Below, in pieces: positions 21,937 through 33,493 of a stretch of DNA of 64,000 nucleotides. The notes under the pieces are model-generated. The model made no database searches, was not told the origin of the DNA, and was given only the letters and a program-made list of their open reading frames with translations. How positions within the stretch are numbered: the first letter of the stretch is position 1; each line of letters begins with the position of its first letter. Source of the DNA: Chimaeribacter arupi (GTDB lineage Bacteria > Pseudomonadota > Gammaproteobacteria > Enterobacterales > Enterobacteriaceae). The position numbers and the translations under genes were made by a program. The stretch spans positions 62,001-126,000 of the forward strand of contig NZ_PJZI01000007.1 in NCBI RefSeq assembly GCF_002858805.1, given 5' to 3'.

Positions 21937-23184
21937 TTACTCTCTCCCTACGCGAGTGGTATCGTCACGCTGCGCATTGGCGCGGCGCTGGTCCATCACA
22001 TTGCTGTCAACCGGGCGCTGGCCACTGTCGCCCTGGCTGAGGCCGGTGTTAGCCGGGTTCAGGCGAATCAGGCTGTCCGAGTCTTCGCTGTTGCTGTTGG
22101 ACGCACCCTGACCGCCGCGCATCAGTTGTTCCAGCGGCAGCACCATCAGGTTGTTGCCTTTGTCACTGACCAGCACTTTACGCGTTTCGCTCAGCACTTT
22201 TTCCATCGTCTCGATATAGAGACGCTCACGGGTAATCTCCGGCGCGGCTTTATATTCCGGCAACAGGCGGGCAAAACGCGCCACTTCACCCTGTGCCTCA
22301 AGCACGGTACGGTCTTTATACGCCTTGGCATTTTCCAGTACGCGCTGGGCCTGGCCGTTGGCTTTCGGCTGCACCTGGTTGGCGTACGCTTCCGCTTCAC
22401 GGATGTATTGCTGTTCGTTCTCACGCGCGGCAATCGCATCGTCAAAGGCGGCTTTCACCTCTTCCGGCGGACGTGCCGCCTGGAAGTTCACGTCCAGCAG
22501 CGTGATGCCCATCTTGTACGGACGGATAGTCTCTTCCAGTACGCGCTGGGTATCGTTACGCACCACGGTACGGCCTTCCGTCAGGATGCGGTCCATGGTG
22601 TATTTACCGATCACACCGCGCAGGGCGCTGTCCGTCGCCTGGCTCAGGCTGTCATCGGCACTCACTACGCTGAACAGGTACGCAGCCGGATCCGTCACGC
22701 GGTACTGCACGTTCATCTCTACGCGCACCACGTTTTCATCCGCCGTCAGCATCACGCCGGAGGCGGCCAGTTCACGCACAGATTCGACGTTCACTGCACG
22801 CACCTGATCGATAAAGGTCGGTTTCCAGTTCAGGCCGGGCTGTACCAGGTGGCTGAACTTGCCGAAACGGGTCACGACACCGCGCTCCGCTTCTTTAATG
22901 GTATAGAACCCGCTGGCAGCCCAGATAACGACCACGGCTACCGCCGCGATACCGACAATCCGCCCGCTGACGCCGCGCGCATTATTGCTGCCGCCGTTAC
23001 CATTGCCTTTGCCGCCAAAACTGCCCAGTTTTTTGCTGAGCTTACGGAAAATGTCATCCAGATCCGGCGGCCCTTGTTCGCGCCCGCCTTTATTATTATT
23101 ACCGCCAGAGTTGCCGCTATTATTATTGCTGCTCCCCCACGGGTCGCGGTCCTGTCCGTTATTACCGGGCTGATTCCACGCCAT
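21937..23184 (-). CDS. hflK: HflK, modulator of FtsH protease
   Basis: 415 residues. A Gly/Asn-rich cytoplasmic start (1-75), one membrane span at about 77-95 (IVGIAAVAVVVIWAASGFY), SPFH domain (EAERGVVTRFGKF), a helical coiled-coil (about 255-320) and a Ser/Asn/Gln-rich tail. Partner of HflC in FtsH control. The glycine-asparagine repeats at the N-terminus are usual for this family. Confidence 0.97.
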   Translation of the reverse strand: MAWNQPGNNGQDRDPWGSSNNNSGNSGGNNNKGGREQGPPDLDDIFRKLSKKLGSFGGKGNGNGGSNNARGVSGRIVGIAAVAVVVIWAASGFYTIKEAERGVVTRFGKFSHLVQPGLNWKPTFIDQVRAVNVESVRELAASGVMLTADENVVRVEMNVQYRVTDPAAYLFSVVSADDSLSQATDSALRGVIGKYTMDRILTEGRTVVRNDTQRVLEETIRPYKMGITLLDVNFQAARPPEEVKAAFDDAIAARENEQQYIREAEAYANQVQPKANGQAQRVLENAKAYKDRTVLEAQGEVARFARLLPEYKAAPEITRERLYIETMEKVLSETRKVLVSDKGNNLMVLPLEQLMRGGQGASNSNSEDSDSLIRLNPANTGLSQGDSGQRPVDSNVMDQRRANAQRDDTTRVGRE

Positions 23185-23241
23185 GTTTTAGCTCCATTCT
23201 TCTATGATTGGTGTTCTTCAGGCTTGCCTTACAGGTCCGAT

Positions 23242-24522
23242 TCACACGACATAGCCGGTGAGCTCCTGCTCTTGCTTACAGAGGCGGCGCCAGTCAACGA
23301 TGGGCATACGCACCACCAGACCCATACTGCCATCCTCTTCATTCCACTCTTTTTCAATCGCCTGAAGCTGGTAAAAACGGCTGCGCAGACGGCCTGCCTG
23401 CGGTGGGAGACGCAATTCAACTTGCGTAATTTCACCGGAAAGACGCTCCGTCAACGCCTGAAGCAGCAACGGGATCCCTTCGCCTGTCTGGGCTGATAAC
23501 CACACCCGCACCGGTAAGTTTTCATCGTTGCGATCGATACGCGGCGTAAAGTCATCCAGCATATCGATTTTATTCATCACTAGCAGCACCGGGATATCAT
23601 CTGCTTCGATCTCGGCCAGCACCGTATTCACCGCATCGATATTCTCATCCATACGGATGTCAGCGGCGTCAACCACATGCAGTAACAGCGTCGCCTGACG
23701 CGTCTCCTGCAAGGTTGCTTTAAACGCGGCCACCAGGTCATGCGGCAAATGCCGGATAAACCCGACGGTGTCCGCCATTACCGTGTCGCCGACGTCAGCC
23801 AGGCTGATGCGGCGAAGCGTGGGGTCCAGTGTGGCAAACAGCTGATCGGCGGCATACACACCGGCCGAGGTGACCCGGTTAAACAGGGTGGATTTACCGG
23901 CATTGGTATAGCCTACCAGTGACACGGTAGGGACATCAGCCCGGGTACGGGCACGGCGCCCCTGCTCGCGCTGCTTCTCCACCCGTTCCAGGCGGTTGAG
24001 AATCAGGCGGATCCGGTCGCGCAGCAAACGGCGGTCAGTCTCAAGCTGGGTTTCACCCGGCCCGCGCAGACCAATCCCGCCTTTCTGGCGCTCAAGGTGC
24101 GTCCAGCCGCGCACCAGCCGCGTGGCAATATGGCGTAACTGCGCCAATTCAACCTGTAACTTGCCCTCGTGGGTCCGGGCGCGCTGGGCAAAAATATCTA
24201 AAATCAGGCCGGTACGATCAATCACGCGGCATTGGCACAACGCTTCCAGATTTCTCTCCTGAGCCGGAGAGAGTGCGTGATCAAACAAGACGACAGAGGC
24301 GCCGGTGGCTTTTACGGCGTCCGCAATTTCTTCGGCCTTGCCTTCACCGACAAAGTATTTAGGATGTGGGGCCTTGCGAGTGCCCGTGATGACCTGCAAA
24401 GATTCAACGCCCGCAGAAGAGACAAGTGCCTCAAATTCACTGAGATTCTCAGTATCTTTATCCTGCGAGAAATAGATATGAACCAGTACGGCCTGCTCAC
24501 CGGCTTCATAACGGTCAAACAA
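23242..24522 (-). CDS. hflX: HflX, ribosome-splitting GTPase
   Basis: 426 residues. Rescues stalled ribosomes, including after heat shock, by splitting 70S particles. N-terminal HflX domain with GEGKAEEIADAVKA and GIGLRGPGETQLETDRR; G1 P-loop GYTNAGKSTLFN at about 203-214, G3 DTVGF, G4 NKID. Lies between hfq and hflK, as in E. coli. Confidence 0.97.
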   Translation of the reverse strand: MFDRYEAGEQAVLVHIYFSQDKDTENLSEFEALVSSAGVESLQVITGTRKAPHPKYFVGEGKAEEIADAVKATGASVVLFDHALSPAQERNLEALCQCRVIDRTGLILDIFAQRARTHEGKLQVELAQLRHIATRLVRGWTHLERQKGGIGLRGPGETQLETDRRLLRDRIRLILNRLERVEKQREQGRRARTRADVPTVSLVGYTNAGKSTLFNRVTSAGVYAADQLFATLDPTLRRISLADVGDTVMADTVGFIRHLPHDLVAAFKATLQETRQATLLLHVVDAADIRMDENIDAVNTVLAEIEADDIPVLLVMNKIDMLDDFTPRIDRNDENLPVRVWLSAQTGEGIPLLLQALTERLSGEITQVELRLPPQAGRLRSRFYQLQAIEKEWNEEDGSMGLVVRMPIVDWRRLCKQEQELTGYVV

Positions 24523-24620
24523 GCGTGCAACCTCTCAAACGGATAGGAACCGCTAAGGCGGAGGTCATAAGCAGAGATTGGCTGCCTATGGCCCCCGTCA
24601 TGGTTGACAAGCAATACGCT

Positions 24621-24944
<324 letters not shown>

Positions 24945-25045
24945 TTATTTGCTTGTTGTTTGTAACTAAGAGCCTGACGGCCCTAAAATAAACGACATAA
25001 AAATTTGCGCGCTGAGTACCAATCAATTGTACACAAACATCCGGC

Positions 25046-25987
25046 CTATGCACCAACAACCTGAAGCACGCGATCCAGCGCTGCCTCCGGTTTTTCCGTA
25101 TCAAGCCACTCTACAGAATCCCAGCCGCGCAGCCATGTCATCTGCCGCTTAGCCAGTTGGCGCGTCGCACAAATACCACGATAAACCATCTCATCGTAAC
25201 TAATTTCACCGGCCAGATAAGACCACATCTGGCGGTAACCGACACAGCGAATGGCAGGCAAATCCGTATGCAAATCGCCGCGGGCAAACAGTGCCCTCAC
25301 CTCATCTTCGAACCCGGCATCCAGCATCTGTTGGAAACGCAGTTCAATCCGTTGGTGCAGCAATTCGCGCCGGGTCGGCGCAATCGCAAACTGTTGAACG
25401 CGGTAGGGCAGCGTTTCACCCGAAATTTTTGTCAGTTCTGTTAAAGTTTTACCCGAAATAAAAAAAACTTCCAGTGCTCTGGAGAGTCTCTGGGGATCAT
25501 TCGGATGAATGCGGTCGGCAGAAGTGGGATCGATTTCACGTAATTGATCATGAAGTGCTTCCCAGCCCTGTTCCTGCGCCTGCGCTTCAATGCGTTGGCG
25601 AACGGCGGCATCCGCCTGCGGCAAGGGAGAAAGCCCTTCCAGTAACGCTTTGAAATAGAGCATGGTTCCGCCCACCAGCAGCGGGATATTGCCCCGGCGG
25701 GTAATCTCTGCCATTTCGTTTAACGCGTCGGCCCGGAAATCAGCGGCGGAGTAAGATTGCGCCGGATCACGAATATCGATCAGGCGGTGCGGCGCCTGCG
25801 CCAGCTCCTGTGCCGTGGGCTTGGCGGTGCCGATGTCCATGCCGCGGTAAATGAGCGCCGAGTCCACGCTGATAAGCTCAACCGGCAGCTGCTGGCGCAG
25901 CGCCATAGCCAGGGCGGTTTTGCCGGATGCGGTGGGGCCCATAATGAAAATTGCCGCTGGGGCGGTCTTATCGTGTAAGTCAGTCAT
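25046..25987 (-). CDS. miaA: tRNA dimethylallyltransferase MiaA
   Basis: 313 residues (E. coli 316). Adds dimethylallyl to A37 of tRNAs reading UNN codons. P-loop [11 protein letters not shown] at about 17-27, the [16 protein letters not shown] block, and the RCVGYRQMW block near the C-terminal half. Its start overlaps the end of mutL by 8 bases (25980-25987), so the two are translationally coupled. Confidence 0.98.
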   Translation of the reverse strand: MTDLHDKTAPAAIFIMGPTASGKTALAMALRQQLPVELISVDSALIYRGMDIGTAKPTAQELAQAPHRLIDIRDPAQSYSAADFRADALNEMAEITRRGNIPLLVGGTMLYFKALLEGLSPLPQADAAVRQRIEAQAQEQGWEALHDQLREIDPTSADRIHPNDPQRLSRALEVFFISGKTLTELTKISGETLPYRVQQFAIAPTRRELLHQRIELRFQQMLDAGFEDEVRALFARGDLHTDLPAIRCVGYRQMWSYLAGEISYDEMVYRGICATRQLAKRQMTWLRGWDSVEWLDTEKPEAALDRVLQVVGA

Positions 25988-27890
25988 GCGTTAAAGAAGC
26001 GATGGCATCCGCGAGTTGTACTGGTTGCAAAAGGCCCGCCGGCGGTGATTTCACCAGCTGCGGGCAAAGGCGTTCAACCTCTGCCAGTAACTGGATCGCC
26101 TGCGAAGTGTTCCAGACCTCATGGTCACTGCCGAGGTGGCGAGCCAGCCAGGTGGCGACCTGCGCCGCCGTCAGATCCGGCGCAGAGGCCAGATAGCCTA
26201 ACAGGTCTGGTATCAACTTTTGTAAATTTTGTTGGCGTAACGGTAAAGGCACCGCGCGCAGGGTGGCCCGCCCGTGGTCCACGCCCAGTTCCATGCCCAA
26301 TGACTGGAGCACCGGCTGATAATGCCCGGCCGCCGTGGCCTCCTGTTTGCTGAGCGTCAGCTTAACGGGGATCAGCAACGGTTGCGGGCGTAACCCTTCC
26401 GGCGGCGGCAGCAGTTGTGCCTGTTTCAGCCAGCGCTCTGCCACCGGCAGGTTCAGCAATGCCAGCTGGCCGGGGCGCTCCAGCACCGCGTAACAGGGCG
26501 GAAACACCGTCAGTACCCGGCCAAGGCTCTGGCTATGCCCTTGCAGGGCCTCTTCCCGGGGCGGCCTCGCCGGAACAGGCGGAACCGGTGCAGCGGGCGG
26601 TGCCTCTTTGGCAGCCCCTTCCGCGGCCGGTTGCAGCAGCTTACGGTACAGCTCCCCTTCGCGGCGGGTATAGGCCGGGGTGTCTGACGGCGGGCGGCCG
26701 CCATACTGCCCGCCTGAAGGCTCTCTGGCCTGGCCGCCGCGCTGCGCCGGCATGGACGCGGCCGGAGGTTCACTGCGCGGTGCCGCCGGCGCTGAGAACT
26801 GGCTGGTGCCGGCGGCCTGCCGGGTTTCCGGTTGCCAGCGCGGCAACTCCGGCACTTGCGCAGCATCTTCATGCAGCGGCAAAGCGGCGGTACCCGCTTC
26901 CTGCAATACGCTGACCACCGCCTGATAGATAAAGTCATGCACCAGCCGCGCCTGATGGAACCGCACTTCATGCTTGGCCGGATGGACATTTACATCCACC
27001 TGGTGCGGATCGATATCAAGATAGAGCACATACGCCGGCAGTTGATCATCTTTCAGCTGATCCTGATACGCCTGCCGGATGGCATGGTTGATCAGCCGGT
27101 CTTTCATCATGCGGTTATTCACGTAGCAATACTGCATCTCCGTCAACGCGCGTGATCCGGCCGGATCGGCCACCCACCCACGGATCGACAGATCACCGTG
27201 GCTCCAGGAGACCGCCAGCGCATGTTGCAGGAACTGCGGGCCACAAATGACCCCCAACCGGCGTTCATGCTGGGAAGGATCTTTCGCGGCGCGGTACTGC
27301 CGCATGATTTTGCCGTTATGGCTCAGGGTAATCGCCACATCAAACCGGGCCAGCGCAATACGCCGCACCACTTCATCAATGTGACCAAATTCGGTTTTTT
27401 CGGTGCGCATGAATTTGCGCCGCGCCGGAGTGTTGTAGAACAGATCCAGCACCTCGAGCGTGGTACCGACCGGGTGGGCCGCCGGTTTTACCGTGACCTC
27501 CATATCACGCCCTTCTGCATACGCCTGCCACGCCTCGCTCTGCTCAGCAGTGCGTGAGGTCAGCGTCAGGCGTGAGACGGAACTGATACTGGCCAGGGCT
27601 TCGCCGCGGAACCCCAGGCTCATGATCGCCTCGAGATCGTCCAGCGAGCTGATTTTGCTGGTGGCGTGGCGGGCGAGTGCCAGCGCCAGCTCTTTCTGGG
27701 GAATGCCGCTGCCGTTGTCACGGATGCGGATAAGCCTGGCCCCGCCGCGATCAATCTCAATATCGATCCGCGTGGCGCCGGCATCCAGGCTGTTTTCAAT
27801 CAGTTCTTTCACCACCGAGGCCGGGCGCTCAACCACTTCGCCGGCAGCAATCTGGTTGGCAAGCTGGGGAGGCAACACCTGAATCGCCAT
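25980..27890 (-). CDS. mutL: DNA mismatch repair protein MutL
   Basis: 636 residues. GHKL ATPase that links MutS mismatch recognition to MutH and UvrD. The N-terminal ATPase has [18 protein letters not shown] and [10 protein letters not shown] (residues 29-100). A long Pro/Ala/Gly-rich linker spans about 335-450, and the C-terminal dimerisation domain follows. About 20 residues longer than E. coli MutL, the difference lying in the linker. Between amiB and miaA. Confidence 0.97.
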   Translation of the reverse strand: MAIQVLPPQLANQIAAGEVVERPASVVKELIENSLDAGATRIDIEIDRGGARLIRIRDNGSGIPQKELALALARHATSKISSLDDLEAIMSLGFRGEALASISSVSRLTLTSRTAEQSEAWQAYAEGRDMEVTVKPAAHPVGTTLEVLDLFYNTPARRKFMRTEKTEFGHIDEVVRRIALARFDVAITLSHNGKIMRQYRAAKDPSQHERRLGVICGPQFLQHALAVSWSHGDLSIRGWVADPAGSRALTEMQYCYVNNRMMKDRLINHAIRQAYQDQLKDDQLPAYVLYLDIDPHQVDVNVHPAKHEVRFHQARLVHDFIYQAVVSVLQEAGTAALPLHEDAAQVPELPRWQPETRQAAGTSQFSAPAAPRSEPPAASMPAQRGGQAREPSGGQYGGRPPSDTPAYTRREGELYRKLLQPAAEGAAKEAPPAAPVPPVPARPPREEALQGHSQSLGRVLTVFPPCYAVLERPGQLALLNLPVAERWLKQAQLLPPPEGLRPQPLLIPVKLTLSKQEATAAGHYQPVLQSLGMELGVDHGRATLRAVPLPLRQQNLQKLIPDLLGYLASAPDLTAAQVATWLARHLGSDHEVWNTSQAIQLLAEVERLCPQLVKSPPAGLLQPVQLADAIASLTHD

Positions 27891-27934
27891 GCACGCTCCT
27901 GATAAGAAGAATCACGCCGCAGAGAAACGGGTGA

Positions 27935-29638
27935 TCAGGGAATAATCAGTGTCTGGCCAAGCTGCACCTCGCCGGACTTCAGGCGATTGGCGCGCTTGAT
28001 GTCACTCATACTGACGCCATAATGCGCGGCAATCGCGGACAGCGTATCACCGCGCACCACTTTATGCCGCGCCGGGCGTGAAGGGGCGGCGGTCACACTG
28101 CCTGAACCGGCCGGGATCTTCAGGCGCTGGCCTGTCCAGACGCCCGGCTTCTTCAGGTGATTATACTGGCTTAGTGCGTTGGCGGAGAGGCCGTAAGTCT
28201 GGGCAATACCGGAGAGCGTTTCCCCGCGTTTCACCACATGCACTTTGGCCTTTTTGCTGCTGGTGCCGTGCACCACCGGCTCCGATGCGCTTTCGCTGCC
28301 GGCCGCTGACGCACTCAGCGGCCGGTTTTCAACCTTTGGGCCGGTCTGGTACGGATGCGCCAGGAAATAAGTGCGCAGGCCGCTGTAAATCGCCTGAGCT
28401 ATCTTATCCTGATACGCGCTGCTGCCCAGCAGCCGCTCCTCAGTCCGGTTACTGATAAAGCCGGTTTCCACCAGCAGTGACGGAATATCCGGCGAGCGCA
28501 GTACGCCCAGGCTGGCATGTTCCGGGCGGCGTTTGTGCAGCGAGCCGACATGTTGCAACTCACGCAGCACTTTCACCGCCACATCGTAGCCCACACGCTG
28601 TGAGTGGCCGAATTGCAGGTCCAGCACAGCCTGGCTGAGGTAAGGATCATCCGCGTTGTTGGCCAGCAGGTCACCGGCACCGCCCAGCAATTCAGACTGC
28701 TTCTCGTGCTGCTCCAGCCAGTTTGCCATCTCACTGTTGGCGCGCCGGTTGGAGAGCACCCAGACAGACGCCCCTGACGCGCTGCGGTTGGGGGCAGCAT
28801 CGGCATGGATAGACACCAGCATACTGGCCCCCTGCTTACGCGCGACATCAGAACGCCCCATCACCGAGATAAAATAGTCACCGTCACGCGTCAGCACCGG
28901 CCTGAACATCGGGTCGCGGCTCAGCTTCTCGCGCAGTTTACGCGCAATGGCGATGGTGACATTTTTCTCTTTCAGCCCATTTGCGCCGATAGCGCCGGGG
29001 TCCTGCCCGCCGTGCCCGGCATCGATCGCCACCACAATGCGCTCAGAGGCCGTAGTGGGGCTGGCAGTGCGGGTCGAGGTGCTGCCGCTGGTCACCGCCG
29101 TGATCTTATTGTTATCAAAAGGGTTGTTTGCCGGCGGCTTGCTGCGTACCGGCGCCGCGGGTGCGCTGCGGCTGACGGTGCTGCTGCTGCCCTGCCCGCT
29201 CAGCGTAAAGACCACGCTTGAGAGGCGGCCGTTCTGTTGCGTGGCCGTCCGTGTGCGGGTTTTTCCGGTCAGTTCCACCACCAGCCGGATGCTTTGGGCA
29301 TCTTTTGGGGTACTGGTACGGATGCGCTTCACCAGATTCTGCCCGCTGAATTCCAGCGGCAGCCCGGAGATCACCCCGCTCTGGTTGATGTCAATCACCA
29401 CCCGCTCAGGGTTGTGCAGCGGGAAAAAGGCGTAAGCCGGCTTGCCGTCAAAGCTCAGGGTCACCGTGGATTGCTGCGCGCCATTGGTGACCTGGATGTC
29501 TTTCAGGTTGGCGGCCCAGGCCTGAAGCGGCCCGGCCAGGCCCGCCACGGCCAGGATCAGGGCTGCAAAGCGCCGCATCCGGGCCGGTGGGTTGAGCGAT
29601 AATGTCCGCCGGATAATCCGGCTGATTCCCTGCATCAT
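27935..29638 (-). CDS. amiB: N-acetylmuramoyl-L-alanine amidase AmiB with two LysM domains
   Basis: 567 residues. Cleaves septal peptidoglycan to separate daughter cells, activated by EnvC. Signal peptide about 1-42 (basic start then [22 protein letters not shown]). AMIN domain at about 45-145. Amidase_3 catalytic domain at about 200-425 with zinc ligands in [11 protein letters not shown] and SIHADAA, and the general-base region VETGFISN. Two C-terminal LysM repeats at about 470-515 and 522-566 ([28 protein letters not shown]). E. coli AmiB (445) lacks them. Confidence 0.95.
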   Translation of the reverse strand: MMQGISRIIRRTLSLNPPARMRRFAALILAVAGLAGPLQAWAANLKDIQVTNGAQQSTVTLSFDGKPAYAFFPLHNPERVVIDINQSGVISGLPLEFSGQNLVKRIRTSTPKDAQSIRLVVELTGKTRTRTATQQNGRLSSVVFTLSGQGSSSTVSRSAPAAPVRSKPPANNPFDNNKITAVTSGSTSTRTASPTTASERIVVAIDAGHGGQDPGAIGANGLKEKNVTIAIARKLREKLSRDPMFRPVLTRDGDYFISVMGRSDVARKQGASMLVSIHADAAPNRSASGASVWVLSNRRANSEMANWLEQHEKQSELLGGAGDLLANNADDPYLSQAVLDLQFGHSQRVGYDVAVKVLRELQHVGSLHKRRPEHASLGVLRSPDIPSLLVETGFISNRTEERLLGSSAYQDKIAQAIYSGLRTYFLAHPYQTGPKVENRPLSASAAGSESASEPVVHGTSSKKAKVHVVKRGETLSGIAQTYGLSANALSQYNHLKKPGVWTGQRLKIPAGSGSVTAAPSRPARHKVVRGDTLSAIAAHYGVSMSDIKRANRLKSGEVQLGQTLIIP

Positions 29639-29644
29639 TGCTGG

Positions 29645-30115
29645 TTATCCCTGTTGATCAGCAACATGTTGCACCAGCCCGCGGCCATACTCAGACACCG
29701 CATGCAGCGTGGCTTGCCGTCCGTTTTCGGTATACGTCAGTGTGAGTTCAATATCCGGTTCCGGCAGGACACCGGCCCCCTGCTGCGGCCACTCGACCAG
29801 ACACACCGCATCCTGAGAGAAATAGTCACGGATACCCATGAATTCAAGTTCTTCCGGATCGGCCAGCCGGTAGAGGTCAAAGTGGTACACCGCCAGCGGC
29901 GACAGCATGTAAGGCTCGACCAGCGTATAGGTCGGGCTTTTGACGTTGCCCTGATGCCCCAGCGCCTGAAGAAAGCCGCGGCTGAAGGTGGTTTTCCCGG
30001 CACCCAGGTCGCCAAACAGATAGATCACACTGGAACGCGTGCAGGCCTGGGCCAATTGCGCCCCCAGCCCCACGGTGGCTGCCTCATCCGGCAGAGATAA
30101 AATAAGTTCTTTCAT
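29645..30115 (-). CDS. tsaE: tRNA threonylcarbamoyladenosine biosynthesis ATPase TsaE
   Basis: 156 residues. With TsaB and TsaD it transfers threonylcarbamoyl to A37 of ANN-reading tRNAs. Walker [14 protein letters not shown] at about 35-47, then [11 protein letters not shown]. Six bases separate it from amiB and 13 from nnr, so nnr-tsaE-amiB are co-transcribed. Confidence 0.96.
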   Translation of the reverse strand: MKELILSLPDEAATVGLGAQLAQACTRSSVIYLFGDLGAGKTTFSRGFLQALGHQGNVKSPTYTLVEPYMLSPLAVYHFDLYRLADPEELEFMGIRDYFSQDAVCLVEWPQQGAGVLPEPDIELTLTYTENGRQATLHAVSEYGRGLVQHVADQQG

Positions 30116-30128
30116 TAAGTTATGTCGT

Positions 30129-31640
30129 TTATTTCAACTCTGGATTAACACTTTGCGCGATAACCGGCAGCAAGTCAGTCGCCAGCAGCCCGCGGGTGCC
30201 CTGGCGGCAGGCAACCAGATCGGCCGCATGGCCATGCACCACACATCCGGCACAGGCGGCATCAAACGGAGACAATTTCTGGGCCAGCAGCCCACCAATA
30301 ATCCCGGAAAGAATGTCACCCATCCCACCTGATGCCATGCCGGCATTCCCGACATCGGCGATAGCCAACCCGCCTGACTCATCAGCGATTACCGTTCCCG
30401 CACCTTTCAATACCACCACGCCGCCATAGCACTCTGTCAGCTTCCGGGCTGAAAGTAAGCGATCACTTTCAACCTCTTTGACGCCGCAGCCCAACAAGCG
30501 GGCCGCTTCGCCCGGATGCGGCGTGAGGACGCGATTCTGACGCTTATCCGGGGTGATTGCCAGCAGGTTTAGCGCGTCAGCATCCCATAACGCAGGTTTG
30601 TTACTTTTCCTTAAGGCCGCCAGCGCATTTTTACTCCATGCGGATTGCCCCAGCCCTGGCCCAATCACCAGCACGTCGGCCCAGGCGTCGCCGTCGGCCA
30701 GCGTTTTATCGTTCAGTTCCTGCACCATCAGCTCTGGCCGGGCGGTCAGCAGCGGCGCGATGTTCTCTTTGTGAGTAAGTACTCGCACCAGCCCTGCACC
30801 GCTGCGCAATGCGGATTCAGCCGCCATCCGGATCGCCCCGGCGAAACCGTGGTCGCCCCCTATCACCAGCAGGCGGCCATGCTCGCCTTTATGGGAACAG
30901 GGGCGGCGCGGCTGGAGCCAGCGGGTGCGGCTTCCGGCATCCAGCCGCTCGACGGTGACCCGTTGTTTTTCCAGCCATTGTGATAAGCCTAGCGCAGAAT
31001 GGTGAAGCTGCCCGACCCAGTCACGCGCCTGCCCGGTCAGCAGGCCGGGTTTGAGGGCGATAAAGGCCAGCGTATGGGCGGCGCGCACCACGCTGCCGGG
31101 TGCCTGGCCGGTTTCAGCCAGCAAGCCGGAGGGAATGTCCAGCGACAGCACCGGGGTATGATGGCGGTTCACGGCGTCAATCAGCGCGTCATACGGCGCA
31201 CGCGGGGCGGAGGTGAGGCCGGTGCCGAGCAGGCCGTCAATGATCAGATCGCTCTCTGTGGGCCAGAGGCTCTCCGGCACGGCGATTTCACCGCCCGCCG
31301 CCAGCCACGCCTCACGTGCCTGTGCGGCCTCCAGCGGCAACGGGCGCTCTCCCGGCACGGCGATAACCGTTACCTGCAAGCCCGCAGCGCGTGCCAGCCT
31401 GGCCACCACATAACCATCACCGCCGTTATTGCCGTGCCCGCACAGCACCAGCCAATGGCGGCTCTGCGGATAATGTTCGCAGGCCAGCTGAAACGCCGCC
31501 TGCCCGGCGCGCTCCATCAGGCCATACAGGGTGGTACCGGTCTGTTCAGCTGCGCGGCTTTCCGCAGCGCGAACCCAGTCTGCGCTGAACACAGAGTGTG
31601 GTAAACTGGTGGCGTGTTGTTTCTCACGTTGGTTTGCCAT
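30129..31640 (-). CDS. nnr: Bifunctional NAD(P)H-hydrate repair enzyme Nnr
   Basis: 503 residues. The N-terminal epimerase domain (about 1-225, [16 protein letters not shown]) interconverts R and S hydrates; the C-terminal ADP-dependent dehydratase (about 235-500, [36 protein letters not shown]) removes water to restore NAD(P)H. The start codon overlaps that of the divergent queG by two bases. Confidence 0.96.
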   Translation of the reverse strand: MANQREKQHATSLPHSVFSADWVRAAESRAAEQTGTTLYGLMERAGQAAFQLACEHYPQSRHWLVLCGHGNNGGDGYVVARLARAAGLQVTVIAVPGERPLPLEAAQAREAWLAAGGEIAVPESLWPTESDLIIDGLLGTGLTSAPRAPYDALIDAVNRHHTPVLSLDIPSGLLAETGQAPGSVVRAAHTLAFIALKPGLLTGQARDWVGQLHHSALGLSQWLEKQRVTVERLDAGSRTRWLQPRRPCSHKGEHGRLLVIGGDHGFAGAIRMAAESALRSGAGLVRVLTHKENIAPLLTARPELMVQELNDKTLADGDAWADVLVIGPGLGQSAWSKNALAALRKSNKPALWDADALNLLAITPDKRQNRVLTPHPGEAARLLGCGVKEVESDRLLSARKLTECYGGVVVLKGAGTVIADESGGLAIADVGNAGMASGGMGDILSGIIGGLLAQKLSPFDAACAGCVVHGHAADLVACRQGTRGLLATDLLPVIAQSVNPELK

Positions 31641-32793
31641 GACTTTCCCTCTCGATCTCCATCAGTTATCCCAACATATCAAGCAATGGGGCCAATCGCT
31701 AGGCTTCCAGCAGGTCGGTATCTGTGACACCGATCTCTCGCTGGAGGAGCCGAAATTGCAGGCGTGGCTTGATAAACAGTACCACGGTGAGATGGCCTGG
31801 ATGGCGCGCCACGGGATGCTGCGCGCGCGGCCGCATGAGCTGCTGCCCGGCACACTGCGGGTGATCAGCGTGCGGATGAACTACCTGCCCGCCAAAGCGG
31901 CGTTTGCCAGCACCCTGAAAAACCCGTCGCTGGGTTATGTCAGCCGTTACGCCCTGGGGCGTGATTACCATAAGCTGCTGCGCCAGCGGCTGAAAAAGTT
32001 GGGGGATCAGATCCAGGCCTGGTGTACGGAACAGGGCGGCGGCGACGTGGGCTTCCGGCCGTTTGTGGACTCTGCCCCGATTATGGAGCGCCCGCTGGCG
32101 GCCAAAGCCGGGATTGGCTGGGTAGGCAAGCACTCACTCATCCTTAACCGCGAAGCCGGTTCCTGGTTCTTTCTGGGCGAGCTGCTGATCGATCTGCCGT
32201 TGCCGGTGGATTCCCCGCAAGAGGAGCAGTGCGGAAAGTGTGTCGCCTGCATGACTACCTGCCCCACCGGCGCGATCGTGGCGCCTTATACGGTGGATGC
32301 CCGGCGCTGTATCTCCTACCTGACCATTGAACTGGAAGGGGCAATCCCGGAAGAGTTCCGGCCGCTGATGGGTAACCGCATTTATGGTTGTGATGATTGC
32401 CAGCTGATCTGCCCGTGGAACCGCTTTTCCCAGTTAACTGACGAAGAAGATTTCAGCCCGCGGGCGGCCCTGCATGCGCCGGAGCTACTGGCCCTGTTTG
32501 CCTGGGACGAGGAGAAATTCCTGCGGGTGACGGAAGGATCGGCGATTCGCAGGATTGGGCACCTGCGCTGGCTGCGCAATGTTTCGGTAGCGCTGGGCAA
32601 TGCAGCCTATCAGGCAGAGATTGTGCTGGCGCTGCAACAGCGGCTCGGCCAGGACCCAATGCTGGATGAACATATCCACTGGGCGATTGACCAGCAGTTG
32701 ACGAAACGTGAAGCAATGAAGATTGATGTCCAGCTGCCCCAACAGAAACGGCTGGTGCGCGCAGTGGAAAAAGGGCTGCCGCGGGACGCCTGA
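31639..32793 (+). CDS. queG: Epoxyqueuosine reductase QueG
   Basis: 384 residues (E. coli 379). Cobalamin and iron-sulfur enzyme that makes queuosine from epoxyqueuosine in tRNA. Two 4Fe-4S motifs: CGKCVACMTTCPTGAI and the CDDCQLICPWN set. The conserved MARHGMLRARPHELLPGTL and GKHSLILNREAGSWFFLGEL blocks are present. About 5 extra residues (GGGDV region near 133) relative to E. coli. ATG 31639 overlaps the nnr start; longer upstream frames read through nnr antisense. Confidence 0.96.
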   Translation: MTFPLDLHQLSQHIKQWGQSLGFQQVGICDTDLSLEEPKLQAWLDKQYHGEMAWMARHGMLRARPHELLPGTLRVISVRMNYLPAKAAFASTLKNPSLGYVSRYALGRDYHKLLRQRLKKLGDQIQAWCTEQGGGDVGFRPFVDSAPIMERPLAAKAGIGWVGKHSLILNREAGSWFFLGELLIDLPLPVDSPQEEQCGKCVACMTTCPTGAIVAPYTVDARRCISYLTIELEGAIPEEFRPLMGNRIYGCDDCQLICPWNRFSQLTDEEDFSPRAALHAPELLALFAWDEEKFLRVTEGSAIRRIGHLRWLRNVSVALGNAAYQAEIVLALQQRLGQDPMLDEHIHWAIDQQLTKREAMKIDVQLPQQKRLVRAVEKGLPRDA

Positions 32794-32802
32794 ACCAGAA
32801 AG

Positions 32803-33001
32803 TTATCCACCGTTTCACTTATCCACCGCTTGTGTATAAAAACAAAAACAGCTTGCCAATCAAGTGGGAAAAAAACATCAAGTGATCGGTATAACGTTTT
32901 CATACAATAAAATTAACCAGATATATCAAGTAATTATTTTTATTTTATTTGATATGCATAAAAAATAAACTGGTTAAAAAAAGCGCTTAAATTGTGGATA
33001 A
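32803..33001. promoter_or_regulatory. datA: datA-like DnaA-titration/inactivation locus (DnaA boxes plus IHF site)
   Basis: In the AT-rich gap between queG and the tRNA-Gly cluster, four DnaA-box sequences occur: TTATCCACC at 32803-32811 and 32819-32827 (one mismatch each), TGTGTATAA at 32831-32839 (reverse of TTATACACA, perfect) and TGTGGATAA at 32993-33001 (reverse of TTATCCACA, perfect). Between boxes 3 and 4 a perfect IHF consensus (TATCAAGTAATTA, 32924-32936) is present. E. coli datA, which with IHF stimulates hydrolysis of DnaA-ATP, lies in this same queG-glyV gap. No gene is seen in 32794-33090. Confidence 0.8.
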
Positions 33002-33090
33002 CTCTGTTTAAAACAAATTTTGGCTAAACAGGGATAAGGGACAGGAAGACCAACCCGGTAGGGTGGAAAGAAAAAGTAGGGAGAAAAATT

Positions 33091-33166
<76 letters not shown>

Positions 33167-33213
33167 ATAGGAGGTACATCGTGCGCTTACCGTCGGTGCC
33201 GGTAAGTAAAATT

Positions 33214-33289
<76 letters not shown>

Positions 33290-33306
33290 GTCGCATGGGT
33301 ATGACG

Positions 33307-33346
33307 TTTACTGCGTACTGCTTTTTACTCTTTACTGCGTACTGCT
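33307..33346. repeat. 16-bp direct repeat in the tRNA-Gly spacer
   Basis: TTTACTGCGTACTGCT occurs at 33307-33322 and again at 33331-33346, 24 bp apart, between tRNA-Gly copies 1 and 2. Probably a local slippage duplication that lengthened this spacer. Confidence 0.85.
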
Positions 33347-33377
33347 GTTTCATCACGCTGATATCAGAAGATGAAAT

Positions 33378-33453
<76 letters not shown>

Positions 33454-33493
33454 TCTGCATACTAACGAAATTCTTCATCGGTACGGGGTGCGC

